From Chryseobacterium paridis (GTDB lineage: Bacteria; Bacteroidota; Bacteroidia; Flavobacteriales; Weeksellaceae): a stretch of DNA of 64,000 nucleotides. The translations under genes and the position numbers were made by a program. The DNA lies in contig NZ_JAENHK010000001.1 of NCBI RefSeq assembly GCF_016595215.1, positions 186,001-250,000 on the forward strand, in the 5' to 3' direction. The notes under the pieces are model-generated. The model made no database searches. It was not told where the DNA came from and saw nothing but the letters and a program-made list of their open reading frames with translations. The number at the start of each line of letters is the position of its first letter. The first letter of the stretch is position 1. Shown piece after piece: positions 56,154 to 64,000 of the stretch.

Positions 56154-57656
56154 ATGGAGATGACATATTTAATCATAGGTTTTATTATTGGTGGCTTGTT
56201 GGGCGCTGTTATATTATATTTTATCTTGAAATCGTCTATGGTTTCAAGATCTTCTTATGATGAGATCAATAATCTTTACATCAAAAAAAATTCTGATGTA
56301 GAAAATATGAATCAGAAAATTCAGGAATTACATCAGGATATCAATTCCGAAAAGGAACATAATCAGCAACAATCAGATCTTCTTAATGATCTTAAAAATG
56401 AATATGCTAAAGTTTCTGCTGAGCATTCTTCTTTAAGCTCCCAATATCAGGAGCAAAAACATTTTACAAGCAAGCAAACTTCTCAAATAGAAACCCTTCT
56501 AACTGAAAAGCAGAATATTTTTGCCCGAAACTCTGAGCTATCAGCCATCAATGAGAGTCTGCAGAAATCTCTTCAGACTCAAAAAGAAGAGATTATTAAA
56601 ATACAGGAAGATTCAAAAATTCAATTTGAAAATCTGGCCAATAAAATCCTTGAAGAAAAAGCAGAAAAATTTACTACACTGAATCAAAATAATCTTAAAA
56701 CAATTCTTGAACCTTTTCAGGAAAAAATCACTGATTTAAAAAACAGGGTCAATGAGGCCTATGAAAAAGAAAACAAGGAACGATTTTCTTTAGCCGAAAA
56801 GGTAAAGGAACTTGCAGAACTCAATCAGCAGATTTCTGAAGATGCAAAAAAATTGACCCGAGCTTTAAAAGGAGAAAGTAAAACCCAAGGGAACTGGGGT
56901 GAAATGATCCTTGAAAGTATTCTTGAAAAGTCAGGATTGGTAAAAGGGAGAGAATATTTCCTGGAACATGAACTTCGGGATGAAGATAATAAGGCACTAT
57001 TTTCAGAATTTTCCGGGAAGAAAATGCGTCCTGATGCTGTTGTAAAATATCCTGATGAAAGAAATGTTATCGTAGATTCTAAAGTTTCTTTAACTGCTTT
57101 TACAGAATTAGTGGATGAAACCGATCCGGAAATCTATGCTATAAAACTCAATCAACACTTATCCTCTGTAAAAAATCATATCAGCCAGCTAAGTCAAAAA
57201 GCGTACGATGATTATGGAAAATCTCTTGATTTTGTAATGATGTTTATTCCCAGCGAGCCTGCCTATATTGCTGCAATGCAGGCGGATCAAAATCTTTGGA
57301 ACTTTGCATATGATAAAAGGATTTTACTTTTGAATCCAAGCAATTTAATTACTTCATTAAAACTGATTGCCGATCTTTGGAAACGTGAGTATCAGAATAG
57401 AAATTCAATGGAGATTGCAGATAGAGGAGCTAAATTGTATGACAAGTTTGTTGGTTTCGTTGAAAATCTTGAAAAAGTAGGTAAGAATCTGGATCAGGCG
57501 AAAAATGTTTACAATGATGCTTATAAGCAATTATCAACAGGTAATGACAATCTGATCAATCAAACCCAGAAATTGAAATCTTTAGGAATAAAGAATAAGA
57601 AAGAATTGCCTCAAAGTCTGATTGACACCAATGAAATCATCCCCAATATAGAATAA
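56154..57656 (+). CDS. rmuC: DNA recombination protein RmuC
   Basis: 500 residues: an N-terminal membrane anchor (about 4-25), a long coiled coil (about 35-240) and the RmuC nuclease-like domain (about 245-465) with TQGNWGEMILESILEKSGL, MRPDAVVKYPDERNVIVDSK and DFVMMFIPSEPAYIAA. RmuC limits DNA inversions in E. coli and belongs to the PD-(D/E)xK-like fold; the D-x-K in IVDSK is intact. Start at 56154, or 56160 two codons later. Confidence 0.95.
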   Translation: MEMTYLIIGFIIGGLLGAVILYFILKSSMVSRSSYDEINNLYIKKNSDVENMNQKIQELHQDINSEKEHNQQQSDLLNDLKNEYAKVSAEHSSLSSQYQEQKHFTSKQTSQIETLLTEKQNIFARNSELSAINESLQKSLQTQKEEIIKIQEDSKIQFENLANKILEEKAEKFTTLNQNNLKTILEPFQEKITDLKNRVNEAYEKENKERFSLAEKVKELAELNQQISEDAKKLTRALKGESKTQGNWGEMILESILEKSGLVKGREYFLEHELRDEDNKALFSEFSGKKMRPDAVVKYPDERNVIVDSKVSLTAFTELVDETDPEIYAIKLNQHLSSVKNHISQLSQKAYDDYGKSLDFVMMFIPSEPAYIAAMQADQNLWNFAYDKRILLLNPSNLITSLKLIADLWKREYQNRNSMEIADRGAKLYDKFVGFVENLEKVGKNLDQAKNVYNDAYKQLSTGNDNLINQTQKLKSLGIKNKKELPQSLIDTNEIIPNIE

Positions 57657-57709
57657 TAACATCTGAAAAATGGTGAAGTTTCATAAAAACAGGATTTAAA
57701 TTTTGTAAG

Positions 57710-58564
57710 ATGAGTCAGCGAGTTTCTTTTACATCCTTTCCCTATCCAAAATCGGAATCTCAAAAAGAGATTTTAATTTCCTCTGTACTTGCAGGAATTC
57801 TGATTTATCTGTTTTTAATAGTTTTTCAACCATTTGGAACGGATCAATTTCAGCATAAGCTTAAGTACCTTTTACTTTTTCCGTATTCCATTATTTTTGG
57901 AGCTTCTTTTTTTATCGTCAATCTCCTCACTATAAAAATCAACAACTGGAATATTGTTTATGAATTACTAAAAATAGCGGTCATCCTTTTATTAGCCTCT
58001 ATCCCTTCTTATTTTTATAATACATTATTCCTTAGCCATGTAAAACTGAGTTTCTCAAATTATCTCTACATGGTTATGCTCACTTTTGCATTAGGAATTC
58101 CTATTTCCATTATTTATGTTCTATCAAGGTATATTTATCTGAAAAAAAATCACGAAAACACGGCTGATAAGATTTCTACTCAATTGGATGAAATTGAACT
58201 TACTACTCATTCGGAAAAAAAAACATTGGACATTATTGCCGGTACTGCTCAATTACAAATTTCCGAAGGTGATTTCCTTTGCGCCCAATCTCTGGAAAAT
58301 TACTGTGCTATCTATTATATAGAATATAATTCCGTCAAAAAAGTTCTTTTGAGAATCAGCCTATCAAAATTATTGGATCAAATAGAAATCCATTCGATTA
58401 AAAGAAGCCATCGATCTTATATCGTCAACCTGACCAAAGTAACACATGTAAAAGGTAATGCTCAAGGATACAAGTTAAGTATCGAAAATATTGACTTCAC
58501 AATTCCGGTGTCCAGAAGTTTCATGTCAACTACCATTAATCATTTGCAAAGCCTGATTGAATGA
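57710..58564 (+). CDS. LytTR-family regulator with N-terminal membrane domain
   Basis: 284 residues: four hydrophobic segments (about 23-43, 54-72, 81-100, 111-135), a short linker, and a C-terminal LytTR DNA-binding domain (about 175-284) with LENYCAIYYI, IHSIKRSHRSYIVNLTKVTH and FTIPVSRSFM. There is no receiver domain, so it is a one-component membrane-tethered regulator. Next to a CPBP protease, with an 8-bp direct repeat in between; regulation of that gene is inferred. Confidence 0.9.
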   Translation: MSQRVSFTSFPYPKSESQKEILISSVLAGILIYLFLIVFQPFGTDQFQHKLKYLLLFPYSIIFGASFFIVNLLTIKINNWNIVYELLKIAVILLLASIPSYFYNTLFLSHVKLSFSNYLYMVMLTFALGIPISIIYVLSRYIYLKKNHENTADKISTQLDEIELTTHSEKKTLDIIAGTAQLQISEGDFLCAQSLENYCAIYYIEYNSVKKVLLRISLSKLLDQIEIHSIKRSHRSYIVNLTKVTHVKGNAQGYKLSIENIDFTIPVSRSFMSTTINHLQSLIE

Positions 58565-58575
58565 CCTTTGTCGTC

Positions 58576-58603
58576 CGTCACATTATCATGTTACTCGTCA
58601 CAT
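58576..58603 (+). promoter_or_regulatory. Candidate LytTR operator: CGTCACAT direct repeat
   Basis: CGTCACAT occurs at 58576-58583 and 58596-58603 with 12 bases between, ending at the -7 box of the CPBP gene. LytTR proteins such as AgrA and AlgR bind two 9-bp direct repeats with a 12- to 13-base gap. Confidence 0.45.
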
Positions 58604-58610
58604 AAATTTG
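58603..58610 (+). promoter_or_regulatory. -7 box for the CPBP protease gene
   Basis: TAAATTTG, 43 bases before the ATG at 58654. The -33 position has no TTG, which fits a promoter that needs an activator. Confidence 0.5.
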
Positions 58611-58653
58611 ATTACAGGAATAATAAGCCACAATTTTGCTCAAATTTTCAAAC

Positions 58654-59445
58654 ATGAGTAAAACTGTTTATTTCTATACTGTATTTATCCTTGGTTTTTT
58701 AACCTATTATTTCTTTGATCTTTTCTGCTTTAAAACCATTCAAAATTTTAGCAAAGAAACCATGAATAATAAAGCGATTGCCCACGTGATTGCTTATTCC
58801 GTCACATTGATTCCTTTGATCCTTACAGCAAAGCTTTTATTCCCCAAAAAGAAACTATCTGAACTATTTTCTGTTGACAAGCCCATTTTTGTTGGATATG
58901 TTGTAGCCTGTGTAACAACTTTACCCATGCTAATTGGTTATTTTCTATTTTTTCACCTGGTGAAAGACATTCATTTTGATTCATTATTTATCAATACAGC
59001 ATCTTCTGCTCTATTTGAAGAAATAATATTCAGAGCTTTTTTAATAGGGATCTTATATAGATATACAGGAATGGGGTTTATCACTTCCATACTGTTTGGC
59101 TCCCTTCTGTTCGCGCAGGTTCATTTATATCAAAGTAGTGATACCAAAGAAATCATCGAAATACTAAGCATCACATTTTTAGGATCTATTCTTTTTGCGT
59201 GGATCTATTTTGAATGGAATTTTAATCTTTGGATAGCAGTTTTTGTACACTTCTTTATGAATCTGTATTGGGAAATCTTTGCCGTTTCAGATAATGTTTC
59301 AGGCAATTTATATGGAAATATATTCAAATTCCTATCTGTACTCCTGCTGATAGGTATTACCATCTATTATAAAAAGAAAAAGAAAATCCCTTTTAACATT
59401 ACAATGAAAAGCCTTTTCTTAAAAAGGGGGGAAATTGAACAATAA
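58654..59445 (+). CDS. CPBP family intramembrane metalloprotease
   Basis: 263 residues from the ATG at 58654 with about seven TM segments. The CPBP/Abi motifs are present: EEIIFR (motif 1, two Glu and Arg), FGSLLFAQVH (motif 2, with His) and VHFFMNLYW (motif 3, HxxxN). Members cleave prenylated proteins in eukaryotes; bacterial ones include bacteriocin-immunity and maturation proteins and regulators. The pairing with a LytTR regulator hints at a stress or peptide role. Upstream in-frame TTG at 58636 is less likely. Confidence 0.88.
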   Translation: MSKTVYFYTVFILGFLTYYFFDLFCFKTIQNFSKETMNNKAIAHVIAYSVTLIPLILTAKLLFPKKKLSELFSVDKPIFVGYVVACVTTLPMLIGYFLFFHLVKDIHFDSLFINTASSALFEEIIFRAFLIGILYRYTGMGFITSILFGSLLFAQVHLYQSSDTKEIIEILSITFLGSILFAWIYFEWNFNLWIAVFVHFFMNLYWEIFAVSDNVSGNLYGNIFKFLSVLLLIGITIYYKKKKKIPFNITMKSLFLKRGEIEQ

Positions 59446-59453
59446 ATTTTGCA

Positions 59454-59461
59454 TAATTTTG
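59454..59461 (+). promoter_or_regulatory. -7-like box abutting the TrmH/SpoU start
   Basis: TAATTTTG ends 4 bases before the ATG at 59466; a TTG lies 16 bases upstream of the box. As at rmuC, the transcript would be essentially leaderless. Confidence 0.45.
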
Positions 59462-59465
59462 CAGG

Positions 59466-60242
59466 ATGCTAATAGAAAGTTTCCAGAACGAAAAAATCAA
59501 GAACATTACTAAACTTCTTACAGATAACAGATTCCGAAAGAAATCCAAAGTATTTGTTGTTGAAGGGCAACAGGAAAATGAAAGGGCCCAGAAATTTGAT
59601 TTTGAGCCTGTAGAGTTTTTCATTTGTGAAAATATTTTCAAGGGTAAAGCTCCTGTGGGAAAGACACATTACGTAAGTGAAAAAGTATATGAGAAAATAG
59701 CATATCGGGGAAGTTCTGAAGGGATCATTGGAGTTTATAAAACGAAAGAATCTGAACTTTCTACATTCGAACCAAAAGAAAATGCAAGTATCATTGTCGT
59801 TGAGGGGGTTGAGAAACCAGGAAATTTAGGGGCTATTTTAAGAAGCTGCGAGGCTTTCGGGATTGATGCACTCATTGTTGCTGATGCAAAAGCTGATTTT
59901 TATAATCCTAATGTAATTCGTTCCAGTGTTGGATGTCTTTTTGGAATGGAAGTCTTTCAGGCTGAAAATACAGAAACATTTGAATTCCTTCAAAAGAACA
60001 AGTTCAATATATATACTACCCTAATGGATGAGAGCGCTGAAGACCTGTATAAAAGAGATTTCACTCAACGTTCAGCGGTGTTGTTTGGCACTGAGCATTC
60101 GGGATTAAGTGATTTCTGGATTGGGAAGGGTAAAAATACTTTGATTCCTATGACAGGAAGTATTGATTCTTTAAATCTAAGTAATGCAGTAGCTATTACC
60201 TGCTATGAATCTTTAAAGCAAAAAAAGACTCAGAAACTATAA
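59466..60242 (+). CDS. TrmH/SpoU family RNA 2'-O-ribose methyltransferase
   Basis: 258 residues of a SPOUT (knotted) methyltransferase: an N-terminal RNA-binding domain (about 1-95), then motif 1 EKPGNLGAILRSCEAFG, motif 2 VLFGTEHSGLS and motif 3 IPMTGSIDSLNLSNAVAI. The substrate is 23S rRNA or tRNA; the exact site cannot be read. Closest in layout to the RlmB/TsnR-like group. It overlaps no neighbour and ends at its own terminator. Confidence 0.93.
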   Translation: MLIESFQNEKIKNITKLLTDNRFRKKSKVFVVEGQQENERAQKFDFEPVEFFICENIFKGKAPVGKTHYVSEKVYEKIAYRGSSEGIIGVYKTKESELSTFEPKENASIIVVEGVEKPGNLGAILRSCEAFGIDALIVADAKADFYNPNVIRSSVGCLFGMEVFQAENTETFEFLQKNKFNIYTTLMDESAEDLYKRDFTQRSAVLFGTEHSGLSDFWIGKGKNTLIPMTGSIDSLNLSNAVAITCYESLKQKKTQKL

Positions 60243-60247
60243 AGCAT

Positions 60248-60288
60248 AAAAAAACCGCTTCGCTGGGCGAAACGGTTCTTTTATTTTA
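60248..60288. terminator. Terminator after the SpoU gene, probably bidirectional
   Basis: AACCG-TTCGC (60253-60263) pairs with GCGAA-CGGTT (60267-60277) with one mismatch and a 3-base loop, followed by a T-rich tract; A run on the other side serves the convergent Ala-rich gene. Confidence 0.85.
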
Positions 60289-60300
60289 GTCTGGCTAAAA

Positions 60301-60642
60301 TTATTTTTTAGCAGCGTCTTTAACTTCTTTAGCAGCTTCTTTAGTTGCATCTTTAGCAGCATCAGCAGCACCTTTAGCAGCATCAGCAGCACCAGCAGCA
60401 GCTCCTTTAGCAGCGTCAGCAGCAGCAGTAGTAGTTGCAGCAGCAGCACCTTTAGCAGCGTCTACAGTAGCAGTAGCAGCAGAATCAACAACTTGAGCAG
60501 CAGAATCAGCTACAACAGCAGCAGAATCAGTAGCAGCAACAGCAGCAGAATCAGCAGCACCTTCAGTAGAAGTAGCTTCAGTTTTTTTACAAGCAACTAG
60601 AGAGATTGCAGCGATAGCAGCTACGAATAATGACTTTTTCAT
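60301..60642 (-). CDS. Ala-rich LEA-like lipoprotein
   Basis: 113 residues: lipoprotein signal with lipobox LVAC (Cys18), then a low-complexity body. Residues about 30-60 repeat DSAA units; residues about 60-113 repeat DAAKGAA and end with TKEAAKEVKDAAKK, an 11-residue-like amphipathic pattern similar to group 3 LEA proteins. Such proteins are unfolded when hydrated and protect membranes or proteins in drying or osmotic stress; here the role is inferred from composition. Its -7 box TACCTTTG (60712-60719) is 70 bases upstream. Confidence 0.8.
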   Translation of the reverse strand: MKKSLFVAAIAAISLVACKKTEATSTEGAADSAAVAATDSAAVVADSAAQVVDSAATATVDAAKGAAAATTTAAADAAKGAAAGAADAAKGAADAAKDATKEAAKEVKDAAKK

Positions 60643-60710
60643 AATAAATTAAATTTAATTTTGTTAATATTGTTTTATAAAATTTTCTTTCGTTCTATTA
60701 TTTGAACAAG

Positions 60711-60720
60711 ACAAAGGTAT
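60711..60720 (-). promoter_or_regulatory. -7 box for the Ala-rich lipoprotein, arm of an inverted repeat
   Basis: ACAAAGGTAT contains TACCTTTG on the minus strand. It is an exact inverted copy of ATACCTTTGT at 60757-60766, which serves the divergent gene. No -33 TTG is seen on this side. Confidence 0.45.
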
Positions 60721-60734
60721 AGCAGATAGAAAAT

Positions 60735-60766
60735 TTGTCTATGAAAAATAATTGTAATACCTTTGT
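60735..60766 (+). promoter_or_regulatory. Promoter for the membrane-anchored protein gene
   Basis: TTG (60735-60737), 20-base spacer, TACCTTTG (60758-60765), 60 bases before the TTG start codon at 60826. Confidence 0.65.
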
Positions 60767-60825
60767 AAAACAATTTTACAAATAAATATATCTGATAACC
60801 AATAACTTAATCACTTTATATAAAC

Positions 60826-62004
60826 TTGACAGATTTAGATCTATTACACTTTGAGCAGCTGAAAAAGGATGTACAGGCTCAATATTTAGAAGAATACACT
60901 CCTTCCTATGATGATATTTCTAAATGGAAGGGGATTGATATTATATATTTCCAGGAAGATCTTCGTAAAAAGGCTAAAGGAAACATCAGCGAAAAATCAT
61001 TTTATACCTATTTTAAAAACTCACCTGTTACCAAATTACCCAGAATAGATATGCTCAATTTACTGAGTATCTATGCAGGTTATGACTCTTGGTACGAATT
61101 CAAAAAGCAACATCTTTTTGCAGGAGAATTACTACAGGATGAGAAGGATCTTAATGATGAGGAAATTCAGGAATTAGAGGAAACGATCAATCAGCTTCCT
61201 CAAACATCAAAAACGGAAGTTTTTTCCCAAAAAACAACACCAAAAACCACAGAAAACACTGATTTACAAAAATCAATATCTGAAAATCAAACAATTAGCC
61301 AAAATAAAAATTTTAACACTTCAGAAGAGAATACCCTTACAGAACCCAACAAAAAGTTCATAAAAAAGAATGCCTGGGCTATGATTACTTCAGTTTTAAT
61401 TATTATCACCGGAGTTTTAGGTTTTAAAGACGAAATTTTCTCTAAAGAATACAAATATTGTTTTACGGATGCTGACAGAGGCGTTTCAGTGATTAACACT
61501 TTAGAAATAAAAGTATTCAAGGAAAATGAATCACCAATATTGTTTAAAATAAATCCCGGAGAGTGCTTCAGGTATTCGACAAAGGATAAAATTCTTAAAA
61601 TGCAGATCACAGCACCATTTTACGAACCACTTACAGTAAATCGTAGCCTGGAAAATGCTCCTAAAGAAGAAATGATCGAGATGAAGCCTGATGATTATAA
61701 AATGGCGGCTTATTATTTCTCTATAAAAGATGTAAAAGGAGGTAATCCTGAAGAGCAGTTCGCGCTGATTAAACAAAAAAGAAAACAACTGGAGAATCTG
61801 ATCAGCAACAATGCTGTAATTTACCAGGTATATGACAATGATACTTATGGTATAGAAACTTTAGACAAACAAAAATATATTACCCTCGTAACGACACCTA
61901 CAACCTCTCTAAAGAATCTTAAGGTGATAGAAATGAAAAAGGACGGCGGAAAAATAATATCCATTAAATTTAAAATTGCAAATACTGATGAAAAGAATAA
62001 GTAA
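60826..62004 (+). CDS. Membrane-anchored protein with helical N-terminal domain, TTG start
   Basis: 392 residues. A stop (TAA) 16 bases upstream and the absence of any ATG before residue 76 leave TTG at 60826 as the start. Residues 1-95 form a compact helical domain (FQEDLRKKAKGNISEKSFYT, then LPRIDMLNLLSIYAGYDSW), a Ser/Thr/Gln/Glu linker reaches about 180, a single TM is at 183-200, and about 190 residues are periplasmic. The shape is that of a transmembrane regulator, but I cannot prove DNA binding. The lipoprotein gene overlaps its 3' end by 17 bases, a sign of coupling. Confidence 0.75.
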   Translation: MTDLDLLHFEQLKKDVQAQYLEEYTPSYDDISKWKGIDIIYFQEDLRKKAKGNISEKSFYTYFKNSPVTKLPRIDMLNLLSIYAGYDSWYEFKKQHLFAGELLQDEKDLNDEEIQELEETINQLPQTSKTEVFSQKTTPKTTENTDLQKSISENQTISQNKNFNTSEENTLTEPNKKFIKKNAWAMITSVLIIITGVLGFKDEIFSKEYKYCFTDADRGVSVINTLEIKVFKENESPILFKINPGECFRYSTKDKILKMQITAPFYEPLTVNRSLENAPKEEMIEMKPDDYKMAAYYFSIKDVKGGNPEEQFALIKQKRKQLENLISNNAVIYQVYDNDTYGIETLDKQKYITLVTTPTTSLKNLKVIEMKKDGGKIISIKFKIANTDEKNK

Positions 62005-62572
62005 TTTTTTAATTGCCTTGTTACTACTGATTGCTTTTATTGCCTGTAACAATAAAAAGAATGAAGTAAGTGATCTGGATAAGCTAAGAAACAGCACCAA
62101 TACAAAAAGCTATCCTGCAGTTCAAATGGACAGCATGCAAGCCATCAATTCTATTACCAAGCAAAAGGTACAGGAACTTTTGGACCTGTCTACTCTTTAT
62201 TTATCCGGAAAAAGGAATACAGAAATTGATACCGTAATTTACTCACAAATGGAAAGCTATTTTCACAGACCGGATAGCCTTACTTTTAAGAAATTATTCA
62301 AGGAATTAGATAGCTTAAAGGTAAAAACCGTGAAAGTAAATAATCTGCAGGTGGTTAAAGATTACTATAAAAAAGACACATTAGACTATGCTACCTTTAA
62401 TGTGGAATATTTCGATGATAAGAACAGGTCTTTGGGAACATTTGAAAAAAAAGCACAGTATACCCTTATGTCCAAACCCATAAAATTCAAAAAAGAGTTT
62501 AAGTTTTATTTTTTGAATTTCTATTCTTCTCCTCCAAAGAAAGACAGCACCTCCGTTGGGGTCACTAAATAA
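61988..62572 (+). CDS. Lipoprotein paired with the membrane-anchored protein
   Basis: 194 residues from the ATG at 61988; lipoprotein signal with lipobox FIAC (Cys20). The mature part is helical and Lys/Asp-rich without a family I recognise. It overlaps the upstream gene by 17 bases, so production should be coupled and the two proteins may meet in the periplasm. It also overlaps the convergent cyclo-ligase gene by 52 bases at the 3' end. Confidence 0.7.
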   Translation: MKRISNFLIALLLLIAFIACNNKKNEVSDLDKLRNSTNTKSYPAVQMDSMQAINSITKQKVQELLDLSTLYLSGKRNTEIDTVIYSQMESYFHRPDSLTFKKLFKELDSLKVKTVKVNNLQVVKDYYKKDTLDYATFNVEYFDDKNRSLGTFEKKAQYTLMSKPIKFKKEFKFYFLNFYSSPPKKDSTSVGVTK

Positions 62573-63102
62573 TCTAAAGCGATATCATTTTCCCAGATAT
62601 CATCAATAATCTCATCGGGGTTGAAGTAATTCACTCCGATTTTTTTTGATCCCTCAGACAAGCCCAGAAAAAACCCATCATAAAATCCTTTGCCATACCC
62701 CACTCTATTTCCTTTTTCATCACAATACAGCACAGGAGTGATCACAAAATTAAAATTCACCTCACCGGAATCTTTATAAGAAACAGGCTCCGAAATTCCC
62801 CAGGAACTGGTTTCAAACTCTGTTTCAGGAAATATTTCAACCGAAATAAGTTCTTCTCCTACGACCTTTGGAACAAAAACCCTAATTTCTTGCCTCAGAA
62901 AATATTGAATAAAGATCCGAGTGTCAATTTCATTGAATTTTTCAATAGGAAGAAATATATGTACTTTTTGTTTCGATAAAGGTTTAAAATAGCTAATAAA
63001 ATGATCAAAAATCTTTTCTGATAACAAGAAAGCCTCATCATCTGATAAGGCTTTTCTTTTTTGCATATATTTTTTTCTAAGTTCAGTTTTAAACATAATC
63101 AT
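62521..63102 (-). CDS. 5-formyltetrahydrofolate cyclo-ligase
   Basis: Converts 5-formyl-THF to 5,10-methenyl-THF with ATP in one-carbon metabolism. 193 residues with the N-terminal basic helix ELRKKYMQKRKALSDDEAF and the substrate loop GNRVGYGKGFYDGFF, followed by the YLVTPTEV end. Start at 63102, or 63096 two codons in. Next to trhO on the same strand; its 3' end overlaps the lipoprotein gene. Confidence 0.93.
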   Translation of the reverse strand: MIMFKTELRKKYMQKRKALSDDEAFLLSEKIFDHFISYFKPLSKQKVHIFLPIEKFNEIDTRIFIQYFLRQEIRVFVPKVVGEELISVEIFPETEFETSSWGISEPVSYKDSGEVNFNFVITPVLYCDEKGNRVGYGKGFYDGFFLGLSEGSKKIGVNYFNPDEIIDDIWENDIALDYLVTPTEVLSFFGGEE

Positions 63103-63116
63103 TATGCATTATCAAC

Positions 63117-64000
63117 TTATACAATTTTATATAATTTATCTGACAATCGAACCCTGAAAGGAAGCTCAAAAGTGATCTGATCACCTACTTTTGCTGTTTC
63201 ACAAGGCACTCCATTGGCATATATCTGAGTAATTATAACTTCCTGCTCACCTGTTGTTGGTCCAGAAATCAAAACCTTATCACCAATTGAAAGCTCTTTA
63301 TTCTCAATTAAAAACTGTGCAATTTTTGATTTTGAGTAATAATGTTCCGCCTTTCCAATCAACGTCTTTTTAACTTTTATTTTCTGACGAATATCTTTTG
63401 TTTCAGGTTTTATTGTCACTTTTCCTAAAGGTTGAGTTGACATATCCCCTGAATTTTTAAATTTCAAGGCATCGGATTTTCCTTTTCTGAAAACTTTATT
63501 TCCAACCTGTAAGCCTTTTCTTAATGCAACCTGCTCTTCCCAAGGCAAATGGATTGTTTCCAGACATTCTGTAGAACATGTATTTTCCATCGCTTCTTTA
63601 CATTCATCACATTGAATAAACAACAAATGACAAGCATCATTCGCACAATTCGTATGATTGTCACAAGGCTTTCCACATTGGTGACACTGCGAAATAATAT
63701 CGTCTGTAATTCTCTCCCCTAAACGGTGATCGAACACGAAATTTTTCCCGATAAATTTACTTTCAATGTTTTCTTCTTTAATTTGACGGGTGTATTCAAT
63801 AATTCCTCCTTCCAATTGGTAAACGTTCTTAAAGCCCTGATGCTTAAAGTAAGCACTGGCCTTTTCACAACGAATCCCCCCAGTACAGTACATCAAAAGA
63901 TTTTTATCTTCTTTAAAATCCTGTAATTGCTCATTGATAATAGGCAAACTCTCTCTAAAGTTTTCCACATCAGGAGTAATTGCACCTTCGAAATGTCCAA
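63117..64000 (-). CDS. trhO: tRNA uridine(34) hydroxylase TrhO (rhodanese family), 5' end cut by window
   Basis: The frame continues through base 64000 (reading [16 protein letters not shown] before the first Met-like codon), so the start is outside. 294 residues visible. The rhodanese loop [12 protein letters not shown] carries the catalytic Cys; it is followed by [11 protein letters not shown] and a Cys-rich segment ([14 protein letters not shown], then CDECKE) that probably binds zinc. TrhO (YceA) makes 5-hydroxyuridine at tRNA position 34. The C-terminal 90 residues (from about SDALKFK) extend beyond the E. coli protein and look like a separate beta-rich domain. Confidence 0.88.
   Translation of the reverse strand, partial: GHFEGAITPDVENFRESLPIINEQLQDFKEDKNLLMYCTGGIRCEKASAYFKHQGFKNVYQLEGGIIEYTRQIKEENIESKFIGKNFVFDHRLGERITDDIISQCHQCGKPCDNHTNCANDACHLLFIQCDECKEAMENTCSTECLETIHLPWEEQVALRKGLQVGNKVFRKGKSDALKFKNSGDMSTQPLGKVTIKPETKDIRQKIKVKKTLIGKAEHYYSKSKIAQFLIENKELSIGDKVLISGPTTGEQEVIITQIYANGVPCETAKVGDQITFELPFRVRLSDKLYKIV

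Noticed and set aside
60237..60449. Leucine-rich open frame on the minus strand
   Set aside because: Another frame of the repetitive Ala codons of the LEA-like lipoprotein gene.

Overview
This window looks like chromosomal DNA of a Bacteroidota member of class Flavobacteriia, most likely a Chryseobacterium-like Weeksellaceae. Evidence: AT-rich DNA; ribosomal gene order with infA-rpmJ behind secY; a GLPGLI-family protein; a TonB-dependent receptor; many lipoproteins and exported proteins ending in AQ; and repeated promoters of the flavobacterial type TTG-N18..20-TAnnTTTG. I see no rRNA, tRNA, transposase or CRISPR, and no gap above 300 bases without a gene.

Layout. 1-5 kb (minus strand): a 7TM-AraC regulator cut by the window start, gltA, eno, then a three-gene operon of small unrecognised membrane, soluble and lipoprotein genes. 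5.1-8.0 kb: a signalling operon (NarL-type response regulator, lipoprotein, separate 7TM protein, HisKA_3 kinase). Its promoter has the same layout as that of the small-gene operon, so the two probably form one regulon. 8.1-10.6 kb: a GH35 beta-galactosidase and a small lipoprotein. 10.7-24.6 kb: the rplC-to-rplQ ribosomal operon with secY, infA and rpoA, read from a consensus promoter with a structured leader. 24.7-30.4 kb: a DeoR-type regulator divergent from glpD-glpK-glpF and an outer-membrane-barrel gene (glycerol uptake). 30.4-34.6 kb: three secreted or lipoprotein genes of unknown role. 34.6-38.6 kb: iron-permease-like protein, siderophore receptor, GLPGLI protein. 38.6-42.1 kb: rpsL-rpsG-fusA-rpsJ, separated from rplC by about 14 kb of unrelated genes. 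42.1-48.2 kb: GT-C-like membrane protein, Dps, pncB, YCII protein, two unrecognised genes and a small Cys-rich peptide with a double-glycine leader. 48.3-55.9 kb: a heavy-metal RND efflux system (TolC, MFP, RND) with its own OmpR-type two-component pair. 56-64 kb: rmuC, LytTR regulator, CPBP protease, SpoU methyltransferase, an Ala-rich LEA-like lipoprotein, a membrane-anchored protein with a lipoprotein partner, 5-formyl-THF cyclo-ligase and trhO (cut by the window end).

Themes worth following: (1) the 3.9-8.1 kb signalling cluster with duplicated promoter and operator; (2) 7-bp tandem repeats with different unit sequences in five intergenic gaps; (3) candidate operators whose repeat geometry fits the regulator encoded next to them (GAAAC every 10 bp at glpD, CTAAY every 11 bp at the efflux operon, an 8-bp repeat with 12-bp spacer between the LytTR and CPBP genes); (4) an orphan GG-leader Cys-rich peptide.
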